A DNA stretch of 61,582 nucleotides, taken from a virus. The notes under the pieces were generated by a model, which worked only from the letters and a program-made list of their open reading frames with translations, was not told the DNA's origin and did not search any database. Both the position numbers and the translations under genes were made by a program. Where the stretch lies: positions 1-61,582 of IMG/VR virus record IMGVR_UViG_3300028393_000068; one strand, 5' to 3'. Shown in pieces: positions 32,838-42,757 of the stretch. The number at the start of each line of letters is the position of its first letter. Position 1 is the stretch's first letter.

Positions 32838-35800
32838 ATGCCCATTTACAGCGTGCAAGGCCCGGATGGGCGTATCTACGACATCGAGGGGCCTGAAGGC
32901 GCATCCGATGCACAGGTTATATCGGCGCTTGAAGAACACTTAGCATCCCAACCAAAGCCCAAAAAGGGATTGCTCGCCGCCCTTGGCAAAGGCGCAGAGT
33001 CCACATTAAGTCAACTTCGCACAGGTGTCTCTGGGGCTTTTGGTTCTCCCGAAGAAGCAGCTAGGGCCGGGCTGGAACGCGGCGAAGAAATCTCTGGCAA
33101 GTATGCTGACCAAGTCAGCATGGATAAAGTTAAAGAAGCCTTTAACAAAGACGGTGTTGCAGCCGCTGCGAAAGAAGTAGCACGCCAAGTTCCCTTGGCT
33201 ATTGCTGAGCAAGCGCCTAACTTAGCCACTTCCCTTGGCGGTGCTCGTCTTGGTGCTATGGCTGGTACGGCTCTTGGCCCTGCGGGTACTGTGGCTGGTG
33301 GCGTGGTTGGTGGTCTTGCGGGTGCTTTTCTTCCTTCCCTGATTCAACAATATGGCGGTAACATTGAACGCCAAGCTCAAGAACAAACGGCTCGTGGCGA
33401 GCCCATCAACATTAACGCGGGTGCTGCCGGAGCCGCAGCCGTCCCGCAAGCTGCCTTGGATGTAGCACAAGCGTTTATTCCGTTTGGTGGCAAGCTAATT
33501 AGCAAGCTAACAGGTATCCCCGAGAAAGCTTTCTTTGGCAAGAGCGCAGAACAAGTTGCTAAATTAGCCGATGAGAAACTGTTAGCCACCCTTGCAAAAG
33601 GAACGGCTACGGGCGTGTTGGCCGAAGTGCCAACAGAGATTGCCCAGCAGATGCTGGAGCGTGCACAGGCAGGGTTATCCCTAACTTCTCCTGATGCTAT
33701 GAAGGAATATGGCCAGACCGCCTATCAAGTTGGTTTGCTTGGCCCTCTGGGTGCCGTTGGTAGGCTATCAGAAAAGGGTGCAGCCCGAGACGAAGTTGCC
33801 GCTAGACAAGCCGCAGAACAAGAAGCCACTGCACAAACTGCACAAACTGCACAAATACCCGCACCGCAAGCCGTACAGCCCCAACTCCCAGCACCAGAGC
33901 CAATGTTGGCGTTGCCTGCACCTACGGGGCCAGCCCCCGAACAACCTGCGCAAGAAGTAGCGCCTACGGCCGTTACAGAAACAATACGCCCGGGTGCAGT
34001 GATCGGTACAACCGACACAACACGCCCTGTGTCTGCGCAAACGCCTAGCTTAAATCAAGCAATGGAAGAGCACGACAGACTCAAAGCACAACTGGCCAGT
34101 CTTCAAACGCAGATGCAAGCCGCGGCTACCGCAGGCGACACAGCCAAAGTCAACGAGTTGTATGCCCAGTACTCGCCTCTTGAAACGCAACTAGAAACTT
34201 CTGCTCAAACTGTAGAGGGCTTGGGCGGTGTTACGCAAACAGCCGCCGAGTTAGAAACCCAATCTAAAGCCGCGCTTTCTAGCATTGATGCCAAGATCAA
34301 GAACGCACAGAAGAAGCTTGCGGACGCAGCGCAGCTAGGCTCATTTGGTGAGCTACCCAAACTGTCAACAAAGCTTGATGAACTTAAAAAAGAACGTGCA
34401 GACTTAATGGACAGCTTTGGCCAGAAGCGCTCAGTCCTAGAAGAAAAAGGCATCAACCAAGCACAACGCGGCCAGAACCGTGAGCTATTCACGGCTGAAG
34501 AAGCGCCTCTGCCCCCAACAGAGAAGCCTGAAGGCCCAGAGCAACCAACCACTGTGCCCGGCATCGCGGCAACGCCTGCTGAAGCGTTGGAGTTTAAGCC
34601 CAAGGCGATTGATACCCAGTACGAACGTCCCGAAGGTTACGGCCTACAACGTGTGTCCGACGACAAGCCAATTCAGTTGGCTATGCAGAAAGACCCAAGG
34701 CAGTTAGACATCTTTAGCCCTGAAAACATTCAGCGTACAGAGATGACTCCCGCTGAGCGCGTAGCTGCTGACCAACGTATGGCAGAAGCCACAAACATGT
34801 CGGCTGGCCGTGTTTCCCAGTATGTCAGGGATGCTGAAAAGCAGCGTATGACCCGGGCACTAGATACGCGGTTGAACCTTGCCGGTACAGAAACCAAACG
34901 CGTTGTGTCGGACGAGCAGTACGACATCACAATGAACAACATCGACCGCCTGCATAACAAGGTGGTGCTCCCGATTGGCAATGCCAACAAGTCTTGGTTG
35001 CAAGAGTTGTACGATGCCGCAGACGTACACAATACGCTTCTTGAGCAGGCAGAAACAAATAAGAGTTTTGGCCTTCAGCGCAAAATTAAAGCGGCACTGA
35101 ACAGATACAACCGTGTGTTGGCCAAGATCACGCCTGTGCGTGAGCAGATTGAAGACATGTACAAGAGCATGTACGAAGCCACGCCAGCGGCTAAAGCCAG
35201 CGTTGTTGCGGAAGAAAAGAAAAAAGCAGGCGAAGAACAGCTTGATACACTGAAACGCCGCGCAGCGCCAACACCCGAGCAAGTAGCAAAAGGTGAAAAA
35301 GGTACGCCAACAGGTGCTGTTGTTAGCCGTGCTGTCAAAACAACCAGACGAATTGAGTCAGGCGATGTCCGCAAAGAAGCGGAAGACTCTCCGCAAATGC
35401 GCAAACTGGCCGACACTTTGGGTAGACAAGAACCTGAGTTTGAGAAGTTTAGCAACAACATATCCAAACGCGCAGCGGCGATGCGCGAGCAATATGGGAA
35501 AAATGATCCCGAAGTAACTGCGTTCCAGCTAAACATGAACGCCGAGTTGAATGCCAAAGCGTTTGAACTAGGCCGCAAGACACCTGAGTACAAGGCTACG
35601 CTCGCAGAGCAGACAGATATTGTCAGAGAAGCACTGTCTCAGAGTAAACAAGAAACGCTTTCCAAACGTACTGTTCAAGAGACTCGTAAGGTGCGCCGTG
35701 CACCAACGGAAGACCGCACAGGTTCTGCCGAAAGCCGTGTAGCTACAGAGAAGAAATCCCTGCGCGAAGCTGGCTCACGCCTGACTAAAGTGCAGGTTGA

Positions 35801-38800
35801 GGAGCTTGTCAAAGCGGCGTACGACTCGGATATTGGTACGGCATACCGCCTGCGCCAAACAGAGGGCGGCACAATAGATGCCAAAGAAGCCGCTGACTTC
35901 ATGGAAAAAGTGCAGAGTAAACTGCCTTCAAACGTAAAGCTGGTATATGCCGCTAATGCGGGGAAAGTTCCTGTAAAACTTCTCAACCGTATGTTTGAAG
36001 AAGGCATCGACCCAAACAATATCAATGTACAGGGCGGCGTGTTTCGAGATGGCACGGTCTTGGTAATTGGCGACCAGCATGCTGACTTGAAAGACTTGGA
36101 AGCTACCGTCTTCCACGAGATCGTGGGTCACTACGGTATCGACACCATCATTGGCATTGAGCGTCTACAAGCATACGCTAACAAGACAGACCTTCGCAAA
36201 CTTGCGGAAGAGCTTGGCGGTGAACCTCTTTTAAAAGAAGTTATTGAGACTGCAAACTTCCACGCAGCACGAGGCATGAGCGAAGAAATTCAAAAACTCC
36301 AAGTCTTGCGTGAGATCATTGCACACACCGAAGAGGCTCGCGTAACTGAGAGCTTCAGACAGAAGGCTGGCCGATGGCTCAAAGAATTTGTCGGCATGAT
36401 TCGCGCAGGCTTGCGTGATCTGGGCTTCACTTCTTCCTCTGTACTATCAACATCTGACGTCTTCTATGCACTGAAACAGTCCCGCAAAGCGTTTGAAAAC
36501 AAAACTATCGGTAAGTACAAAGACGTCAACGGCCAGATTGCTTTCCGTACCAAGCAGGAACCCACGCAGTACGGAGCTTCTTTTATTGCCAAAGAGAAGT
36601 CCCTGAAAGACCAGTTGCTTGGCAACATCATGGGGCTTACAGGCCGTGTTCAGTTCGTGGACAAAGACGCAGCCTTGTCTGAAGCTTTTAAACGTGGCGT
36701 AGCCGACAACGCCATTACATCTTTGGAAGCACAAAACGCAGAGTTTTATTTGCGATTTGGCCAACAGCGCAGCCAGTATGCGGGTCAGGCACTGACCAAC
36801 GGAAAACTAATCTTACGCAAGGGCGAAGGCGGCGGCTACGTGTACGACAGCGTCAAGGGCGCTAACATGGTTGAGGTGGCCGAAGCTTTGCACAAGGGCA
36901 AGTTTGCCAACGACTCAGAAGCCGAAGCTATCCTGACCGCATACGTGGCAGGCGAGCGTGCCAAGGTCAAGGGCTGGCAAAAGCTTAACTACGAGAACCC
37001 TGCTCTGGCGGAGAAGGAATACAACGATGTCATGCGTTTGCTCAACAGCGACAAGACAAAAAAAGACGCCGTGCTTGAAGCCGCCCGTATCTACAAAGAG
37101 TTTAACGACGGCCAGATCGACTTCCTTGTGCAGACAGGTGCTATTACTGAGAAACTGGCCAAGGAACTAAAGTCTGTACCTTACATCCCGTATTACCGCG
37201 TTAACAGCAACAGCGGCAACATTGAGTTGATGGTGGACAGAGAAACGCCTGTCCGTATTGGTAACGTCAAGACTGAGCCACAACTAAAAGAGTTGGTTGG
37301 CGGCAATAAAAACATTTTGCCAATCTTTACAAGCTCGGTTCAAAACACGTTCATGTTGACTGACTTGGCTCTGCGCAACCAGATGATTAAAGAGTCTGCG
37401 TTCTTGCTTCAGAAAATGGGCATTGCATCAGCGCTTGGAGAAGGTTCCGGCCCCGCAAGCGACAGCACTGTACGGTTTAAAGTCAACGGCAAAGACCATT
37501 TTGTCTTTATCGACAAGAACGTATACGGCATCCCTGCGGAACTCATCATCAAGGGCATGGAAGGCATCAAGACCACGATGCCTGCGGCTATCAAAATGAT
37601 GGGTATTCCTGCCGACATTCTGCGTAGTTTTGTCGTAAAGAACCCCGCCTACGCCTTGCGTCAGGTTGTACGCGATCCTTTGAACGCATGGTTGACAACG
37701 GGCACAGACGCTACGCCTGTACTCAGTTCTTTCAAGGAGTTAGCCAGTATGGTGGCCGGTCGCAGTGAAGTAGAGAACAAGCTGATGCGTTCAGGCGCTA
37801 TCAGTAGTAACGTATTCACTGGCGACCAGCGCGATGCGTCTAAGTTTCTCAAAGACATTACCGCAGGTAAATCGGGTTGGACTAAACTCATGGCCAAGCT
37901 GGATGCGTTTGCTATGCAAGGCGATGCGGCCACCCGTGCTGTCATATACAAAGACTCCCTAGCCAAAGGTATGTCCGAGCAAGCCGCGCTACTGCGTACA
38001 CTAGAGTCCATGAACTTTAGTCGCCGTGGTTTGTCTCCCAGCATGCAAGCTTTGTCAATCATCATCCCGTTCTTCAACGCTCAAATTCAAGGTTTGGATG
38101 TACTCTACCGCGCATACACAGGCCAAATGCCGTTCAGTGAACAGCTTAAGATCAAACAGAAGTTGGTGGCTCGTGGCTTGATGCTTGCCGCAGGAACGAT
38201 GGCTTACGCTGCCATGATGTCCGATGACGAGGCGTACAAACGCGCTAAGCCTGAAGAGCGCTACGGCAACTGGTTTGTGTACGTTCCCGGCTTTGACGAA
38301 CCCCTGCGGGTACCAATCCCGTTTGAGTTGGGCTACCTGTTTAAAGCGTTGCCCGAAGCTATCCTTGACATGGCATCCAATGACGAGAAGGCATCCAAGG
38401 CAGTGGGCGGTTGGCTCAAACTTGTAGCACAGACCAACCCGTTTAGTTTGCCACAAGCTATCAAACCTATTACCGAGGTGTACCTCGGTAAGTCGTTCTT
38501 TGGGGGAGACATTGAGTCACAACGCGAGCAGAAAATGTTGGCTGGTGAGCGCTCACGCGAGTCTACATCAGAGTTTGCCAAGCTACTTGGCAGCATCACA
38601 GGTAGCGAAACCATCAAGCAGATCACAGGCAAAGAAGGCTTGTCGCCCATCAGCATCGACTACCTCATCCGTGGCTACACAGGCGGTCTTGGTTTAGGTG
38701 TTGTGCAGTTAGCCAACCCGATACTAAACATGGAGATGAAAGAGGACGTTGCCAAGCCTACGCTTAAAGCCAGCAAGACACCGTTCATTGGCGGTTTGTT

Positions 38801-39137
38801 CCAGCCCGTTGAAGGCAGGGGCACCCTTGATGAAGCGTATGACGCAATGCTTAATATCCAGCAGACCAAGGGCACGTTTAACCGTTTGGTTGAGCAGGGC
38901 AAGACAGCCGAAGCCCGTGCGTTTGCACAGGAGCACGCTGACAAATTGGGAGCAGCATCGGTGTCTGGCTCGGTACAGCAGAAGCTTGGCGAGTTTGCCA
39001 AAGCTCGCCGCCAGATTGAGGCATCGCCCAAAATGACCACAGAGCAAAAAGACGAGTTGTTGGAACGTATCGACAAGGCGCAGACAGATTACGCCCGTGC
39101 CTTTCTCAAGGTAGTCGATAGAACCACACGCCAGTAA
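32838..39137 (+). CDS. Giant polyvalent ejection protein (2099 residues)
   Basis: N-terminus MPIYSVQGPDGRIYDIEGPE is the start module shared by many phage virion proteins. Next comes a Gly/Ala-rich membrane-like hairpin (GTALGPAGTVAGGVVGGLAG, about residues 145-175). Long coiled-coil regions follow (about 400-900). The segment with HEIVGHYG (H1093, E1094, H1098) is a possible metallopeptidase of HExxGH type. A C-terminal large polyvalent-protein-associated region comes last (about 1580-1800, with LRQVVRDPLNAWLTTGTD and MNFSRRGLSPSMQ), of LPD38 type from memory. Such proteins are packaged and injected with DNA to act early in the host. It is the last right-going gene. Confidence 0.8.
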   Translation: MPIYSVQGPDGRIYDIEGPEGASDAQVISALEEHLASQPKPKKGLLAALGKGAESTLSQLRTGVSGAFGSPEEAARAGLERGEEISGKYADQVSMDKVKEAFNKDGVAAAAKEVARQVPLAIAEQAPNLATSLGGARLGAMAGTALGPAGTVAGGVVGGLAGAFLPSLIQQYGGNIERQAQEQTARGEPININAGAAGAAAVPQAALDVAQAFIPFGGKLISKLTGIPEKAFFGKSAEQVAKLADEKLLATLAKGTATGVLAEVPTEIAQQMLERAQAGLSLTSPDAMKEYGQTAYQVGLLGPLGAVGRLSEKGAARDEVAARQAAEQEATAQTAQTAQIPAPQAVQPQLPAPEPMLALPAPTGPAPEQPAQEVAPTAVTETIRPGAVIGTTDTTRPVSAQTPSLNQAMEEHDRLKAQLASLQTQMQAAATAGDTAKVNELYAQYSPLETQLETSAQTVEGLGGVTQTAAELETQSKAALSSIDAKIKNAQKKLADAAQLGSFGELPKLSTKLDELKKERADLMDSFGQKRSVLEEKGINQAQRGQNRELFTAEEAPLPPTEKPEGPEQPTTVPGIAATPAEALEFKPKAIDTQYERPEGYGLQRVSDDKPIQLAMQKDPRQLDIFSPENIQRTEMTPAERVAADQRMAEATNMSAGRVSQYVRDAEKQRMTRALDTRLNLAGTETKRVVSDEQYDITMNNIDRLHNKVVLPIGNANKSWLQELYDAADVHNTLLEQAETNKSFGLQRKIKAALNRYNRVLAKITPVREQIEDMYKSMYEATPAAKASVVAEEKKKAGEEQLDTLKRRAAPTPEQVAKGEKGTPTGAVVSRAVKTTRRIESGDVRKEAEDSPQMRKLADTLGRQEPEFEKFSNNISKRAAAMREQYGKNDPEVTAFQLNMNAELNAKAFELGRKTPEYKATLAEQTDIVREALSQSKQETLSKRTVQETRKVRRAPTEDRTGSAESRVATEKKSLREAGSRLTKVQVEELVKAAYDSDIGTAYRLRQTEGGTIDAKEAADFMEKVQSKLPSNVKLVYAANAGKVPVKLLNRMFEEGIDPNNINVQGGVFRDGTVLVIGDQHADLKDLEATVFHEIVGHYGIDTIIGIERLQAYANKTDLRKLAEELGGEPLLKEVIETANFHAARGMSEEIQKLQVLREIIAHTEEARVTESFRQKAGRWLKEFVGMIRAGLRDLGFTSSSVLSTSDVFYALKQSRKAFENKTIGKYKDVNGQIAFRTKQEPTQYGASFIAKEKSLKDQLLGNIMGLTGRVQFVDKDAALSEAFKRGVADNAITSLEAQNAEFYLRFGQQRSQYAGQALTNGKLILRKGEGGGYVYDSVKGANMVEVAEALHKGKFANDSEAEAILTAYVAGERAKVKGWQKLNYENPALAEKEYNDVMRLLNSDKTKKDAVLEAARIYKEFNDGQIDFLVQTGAITEKLAKELKSVPYIPYYRVNSNSGNIELMVDRETPVRIGNVKTEPQLKELVGGNKNILPIFTSSVQNTFMLTDLALRNQMIKESAFLLQKMGIASALGEGSGPASDSTVRFKVNGKDHFVFIDKNVYGIPAELIIKGMEGIKTTMPAAIKMMGIPADILRSFVVKNPAYALRQVVRDPLNAWLTTGTDATPVLSSFKELASMVAGRSEVENKLMRSGAISSNVFTGDQRDASKFLKDITAGKSGWTKLMAKLDAFAMQGDAATRAVIYKDSLAKGMSEQAALLRTLESMNFSRRGLSPSMQALSIIIPFFNAQIQGLDVLYRAYTGQMPFSEQLKIKQKLVARGLMLAAGTMAYAAMMSDDEAYKRAKPEERYGNWFVYVPGFDEPLRVPIPFELGYLFKALPEAILDMASNDEKASKAVGGWLKLVAQTNPFSLPQAIKPITEVYLGKSFFGGDIESQREQKMLAGERSRESTSEFAKLLGSITGSETIKQITGKEGLSPISIDYLIRGYTGGLGLGVVQLANPILNMEMKEDVAKPTLKASKTPFIGGLFQPVEGRGTLDEAYDAMLNIQQTKGTFNRLVEQGKTAEARAFAQEHADKLGAASVSGSVQQKLGEFAKARRQIEASPKMTTEQKDELLERIDKAQTDYARAFLKVVDRTTRQ

Positions 39138-39231
39138 AGCCGTCCCTGATCCCGATCTTGGCTCGGGCATCAAACAAACGAAAGCCGAGAGCCTTATTCA
39201 AGCCCTCGGTTCTAGTAGCCGCAGTGTCGAT

Positions 39232-39253
39232 GCAGGGGACAAAGAACCCCTGC
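39232..39253 (-). terminator. Hairpin at the convergence of late and early units
   Basis: GCAGGGG/CCCCTGC, a perfect 7-bp stem with an 8-nt loop, lies 6 bp past the stop of the primase-helicase gene. No T tract follows on either strand, so termination may need Rho or the hairpin may only protect 3' ends. A weaker CCGAG/CTCGG stem lies at 39185-39209. Confidence 0.5.
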
Positions 39254-39259
39254 CCCCTC

Positions 39260-42223
39260 TCAAGCCGCGGCCACGGATACTGGATTGATAACTTCTTCAT
39301 CCAAGCTAGAAATTTCTCTCGAAATTTTCATGGTGGACACCCGCATGGGTGGGCCACTGGTTCTTGCCATCAGGTCTTTCTTAGGCATGTAGGACACTAC
39401 AAATTGTTTCTCAAGCTGACGCTTAAAGTCAGCGTAGCCAAAGCTCATATTGGAGCAGAAGGTTTTTAGCAAGCGTTCCTCAATAAAGAAGTCAACGTGG
39501 TTGGCTGTTACGCCGTGCTCCACCCGCCCCATAACTACCGATCGGGTAGTAGAGGAGTCAATCAAAGCGGTATCCCCAAGCAGGGCACTGGCGCCTGACC
39601 TAGCGTTGAAACGTACCACTACGAACTTGCCGTAGTTCTCTTGGATGAAGCCGTTGAGCACATCTTCTGCGTTGCGCTTGCTTGTCCTGACTGTGCCCCG
39701 TGCCACGTTGACACGGCCTTTCAAGAATTCCTTGATCTCATTGAGTGGGAAGTCAACAATGTTTAGATACTTATTGCCGAGTATTGCCCCTGCCGTCATG
39801 ATCGTGCCCACACCCGCCATCCAGAAGCGTTCGTCATTGGTAGCGTTGAAATCCTTGTAGCAGTTGCGCACAACATCAGGCACAAGGGTCTTGAGCATCG
39901 GTACATTCTTGGCCAAGAACTCAGCCAATTCATGACCAACCACGCCGTAGTTTTCTTGCAACGACTTGATAACTTCAATCTCGTGGGGCTCCCATGACAA
40001 CTCTTCGTCCATGACAAACTCCAGAACACGACGCATCTCGCCTTCTGACGAGTGCTTGCGTGAACCTGTTAAGTAGTCCACGACGTGGGTATTGGAGGAC
40101 ATGATGGCCACTGTCTGCCAGATAGAAAGGTTCAAGCGTTCCTTGTTAGCGCCTGACTCCATACGCTCCTTGCCGCGACCCTCGGTCATGTCCAGTAAGA
40201 ACTCAGGAAACCACTCAGAATCCTTGCGGTTCTTGGCGGTGATCTCATCTGTCACCAAGGGCAGACTTTGCAGTAGACCAAGGCGTTGCTGCATTGCAAC
40301 AGGCGAAGTGCTCTTACCCGTGCGGTAGTGCGTTGGGTGACCCCAGATCGAAGCCGCCCCTTCCAGTGCCAGCGACTTACCTGTACCGGACTCAGTAGAG
40401 CCGCAGTGGTAGGTCATGCCGTAGATACCTGTGAAGCGCATGAAGGGTGCGCTAGCCCCCGCCAGAACAACAGACAGATGACCATATAGCTTCTTTGCTA
40501 TAAGCATCTTGATGAACGTCACCCAGTTCTCGATCGAGCCTTTGGGTTTGGTGTTGGCCACAATGTTCTCTAAGCCGGGCATCGGCACTTCCACAGGCGC
40601 GGCTGTAGCACTGTAAATCTTGCCTGCATATACAAACATACCGTTCTCTTGCCAGCCGTAGTTAGCCGGTACTTTGACGGGCGACTTGTCGTTGCTCATC
40701 TTCTCAACGCTTGCACGTACGTAGTCAAACAAATTCTTATCATTGCCTCGACCAAAAGCCGCCACAATATTTTGGTTGGCCAGTGCCTTGACCGTTTCGT
40801 CTTGGCTTACAACAGCCTTCTGTGCCATCGTGATGTTCTGTACGCCCTCACGCCTGATGGCCATGAAGTGAACTGTGTGCTCTCCGTTGTGACTCAAGAT
40901 GTCCACAGGGAAAAGATCGTAGGGAATAATCAAAACGTTGCGTGTAACCTTGTTGCCCTGCGCATCTTCGTCTTCCTTCTGAATAAAAATGCCGCCACGC
41001 TCACCGTAAGCGTAGCCACGGGGTGCTTCAGGGCGAAGCACTTTCTTGACTTCCTCATCCATTGCAACGCGGGGCAACTCCACCACGCTTTCCACCGTCG
41101 TCACTGACATCTCGCGCCCAAAGATCAGCGGGTTTGTAATCTTGCCCCAATGCGGGCAACTTGGGCAGACTCCGGGGTTCTCCGAGTCCATCTTGGTGCA
41201 AGGATATGGGCCTTTGATCTCAGCCAACTTGGTCTTCATGCGGTCTTCGCTGTACGGGTGCATGTCGCTGATCCACTTCGATGCACCTTCGCCATCCACA
41301 CAGACCTTTGTCCACGACAAAATGCCGCGCCACAGGGGTTCCATCCCATCTTCGTCAGCGTGCTCCACGTAGTGTGCGATCTGACCACAGCCTGTACCTG
41401 CACGGGTCTTGACCACGATGTTCTTGAAGCGCGTAACGCTGTTCTCAAACAACTTGACTTGCCCTGCGCTTGGTGCGGCTGGCCTAGTACCGGGGAGTTC
41501 AACCACATTGCTGGGTTGCTTGGCTTGGACTTCATACTGCGTACCGATCAGGTTCTTCTCCACCACTGCGCGGATGTCGGCCAACTCAAACATAGCACCT
41601 TCGCTCATGAAGCGCACGTTAGTCTGCTCCCGAACCTTCTTCTTGTTCTTGATGCCAGTATTGATCGTGGCAGGGATGCGCAGAACGCGGGATGCGTCTG
41701 ACGTCACTGTTGGGTCAATGTCCAGTTTATTTTGGTAGCACATGCGCTTGAACGCCTCGGCCACAGGCTTCCACTCGTTGACATCCACGGCTTCGGTTAG
41801 CGGCCAGTATGCGTGCACACCACCGCCAGACGCCACCATCCATGGGTCGCCCATAGCAGACAGCCCTGTAGTCTCCGCAAAATCCATGATGGCCTGTGCC
41901 GCCAACTTTGCACTAGCGTATGCCTTGGGTTTAATTAGTCCCGTTTTGGGATCAGGCAAGTCTTTGGGATGGTTGCAGTCCACGTCGATGGCAAAGGTCT
42001 TGACCATGTGCACATTCTCAGCAGTCCGATTGTTGTCGTCCCCGAATGTACCTAACCCAAAGTAAATATCTTCACCCGATTGCTTCCATCTGTCGATGAA
42101 AGGCTGTGCTTCCTCCAGTGTGTGAACATAAGCATGTTCTTTTTTTCTCGAAAGTTCCACCACGCAATAGCGCCCGTTTCCGGGCGGTGGCAAAACAGCC
42201 GCTACAAACTCAAGCGGTTCCAT
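39260..42223 (-). CDS. Primase-helicase (AEP primase + DUF927-type helicase)
   Basis: A 987-residue protein. The N-terminal archaeo-eukaryotic-type primase has metal-binding Asp80 and Asp82 (FAIDVDCNHP) and the SGGGVHAYW motif with His137. A possible zinc site lies in YPCTKMDSENPGVCPSC. The C-terminal half is a helicase with Walker A GSTESGTGKS (about 605-614) and Walker B LPLVTDE (about 653-659). Further conserved text (DMTEGRGKERMESGANK) matches DUF927-type ATPases. It would prime and unwind phage DNA for the family-A polymerase at 47812. It is the last gene of the early operon, and no separate DnaB-type helicase or DnaG is present. Confidence 0.87.
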   Translation of the reverse strand: MEPLEFVAAVLPPPGNGRYCVVELSRKKEHAYVHTLEEAQPFIDRWKQSGEDIYFGLGTFGDDNNRTAENVHMVKTFAIDVDCNHPKDLPDPKTGLIKPKAYASAKLAAQAIMDFAETTGLSAMGDPWMVASGGGVHAYWPLTEAVDVNEWKPVAEAFKRMCYQNKLDIDPTVTSDASRVLRIPATINTGIKNKKKVREQTNVRFMSEGAMFELADIRAVVEKNLIGTQYEVQAKQPSNVVELPGTRPAAPSAGQVKLFENSVTRFKNIVVKTRAGTGCGQIAHYVEHADEDGMEPLWRGILSWTKVCVDGEGASKWISDMHPYSEDRMKTKLAEIKGPYPCTKMDSENPGVCPSCPHWGKITNPLIFGREMSVTTVESVVELPRVAMDEEVKKVLRPEAPRGYAYGERGGIFIQKEDEDAQGNKVTRNVLIIPYDLFPVDILSHNGEHTVHFMAIRREGVQNITMAQKAVVSQDETVKALANQNIVAAFGRGNDKNLFDYVRASVEKMSNDKSPVKVPANYGWQENGMFVYAGKIYSATAAPVEVPMPGLENIVANTKPKGSIENWVTFIKMLIAKKLYGHLSVVLAGASAPFMRFTGIYGMTYHCGSTESGTGKSLALEGAASIWGHPTHYRTGKSTSPVAMQQRLGLLQSLPLVTDEITAKNRKDSEWFPEFLLDMTEGRGKERMESGANKERLNLSIWQTVAIMSSNTHVVDYLTGSRKHSSEGEMRRVLEFVMDEELSWEPHEIEVIKSLQENYGVVGHELAEFLAKNVPMLKTLVPDVVRNCYKDFNATNDERFWMAGVGTIMTAGAILGNKYLNIVDFPLNEIKEFLKGRVNVARGTVRTSKRNAEDVLNGFIQENYGKFVVVRFNARSGASALLGDTALIDSSTTRSVVMGRVEHGVTANHVDFFIEERLLKTFCSNMSFGYADFKRQLEKQFVVSYMPKKDLMARTSGPPMRVSTMKISREISSLDEEVINPVSVAAA

Positions 42224-42238
42224 ATTTGTCCGCCTTAA

Positions 42239-42421
42239 TCAGAAAAGGTTTTGTTGGTTTGGGTCAATGAACGGGTGTTCGTCTGTGGGGGCGGTTGCTA
42301 CAAATCGGCGCAGTAATTCTTTCTGCCAGTCCTTTGGCATACCAAACGGGTCATCCACCGCATCAGCGCAGTAGTTGATGAGTTCCCTGTTAGTCAGGGC
42401 TCTAGGTTGTATTCCTTGCAT
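42239..42421 (-). CDS. Small conserved phage protein
   Basis: A 60-residue protein with ALTNRELINYCADAVDDPFG and WQKELLRRF, a pattern seen in many phages near replication genes. I chose ATG 42421, preceded by GGAGAAAAAT, over 42433. It overlaps the HTH gene by 28 bp. The stop is 15 bp from the primase-helicase start. Function unknown. Confidence 0.68.
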   Translation of the reverse strand: MQGIQPRALTNRELINYCADAVDDPFGMPKDWQKELLRRFVATAPTDEHPFIDPNQQNLF

Positions 42422-42672
42422 ATTTTTCTCCATGCTTGTTGTGCGTCCGTTGAGGACTTCATTATTTCTAAGAGGAGTTCTACGCGGTTTTGATACGCGA
42501 CAAAAACATCCTTACCTTCGAACCAGTTGTACACAGTTTGGCGTGTGACCCCGAGCGCATAAGCAATCTTCGTCACAGGGAAATCCAAATAGATCGCCCA
42601 ACGCCCAAGCTGATTGCCCGGCGTTTTCTTTGCAGCCATGACTGCGTCAATTACTTTTTGTGAATAGGCCAT
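42394..42672 (-). CDS. HTH DNA-binding protein (regulator candidate)
   Basis: A 92-residue protein. Helix-turn-helix text FPVTKIAYALGVTRQTVYNW lies at about residues 32-51, with the G-V-T-R-x-T-V-Y-x-W recognition helix of Cro/YdaS-type domains. A C-terminal helix (RVELLLEIMKSSTDAQQA) may dimerise. Its leader has no clear Shine-Dalgarno but contains TTTGACA (complement of 42734-42741), half of the 16-bp palindrome described separately. It is the only classical HTH I find and is the best candidate to bind those operators; this is inference. Confidence 0.75.
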   Translation of the reverse strand: MAYSQKVIDAVMAAKKTPGNQLGRWAIYLDFPVTKIAYALGVTRQTVYNWFEGKDVFVAYQNRVELLLEIMKSSTDAQQAWRKICKEYNLEP

Positions 42673-42757
42673 AGTGTTTTAGGTGGGGGTACCGGAATGA
42701 CAAGTCGTCCGCAAGCTTTCGAAAAGCATACCTTGTCAAACTTTCCCCCCGATTTAA

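Noticed and set aside
36112-36132. Standard HEXXH zinc-protease motif in the giant protein
   Set aside because: The text is HEIVGH, with one residue too many for HEXXH; I keep it only as a possible HExxGH variant.
42394-42672. Lysogeny repressor system
   Set aside because: An HTH protein alone, without integrase, excisionase or a paired Cro, is not enough to call a lysogeny module.
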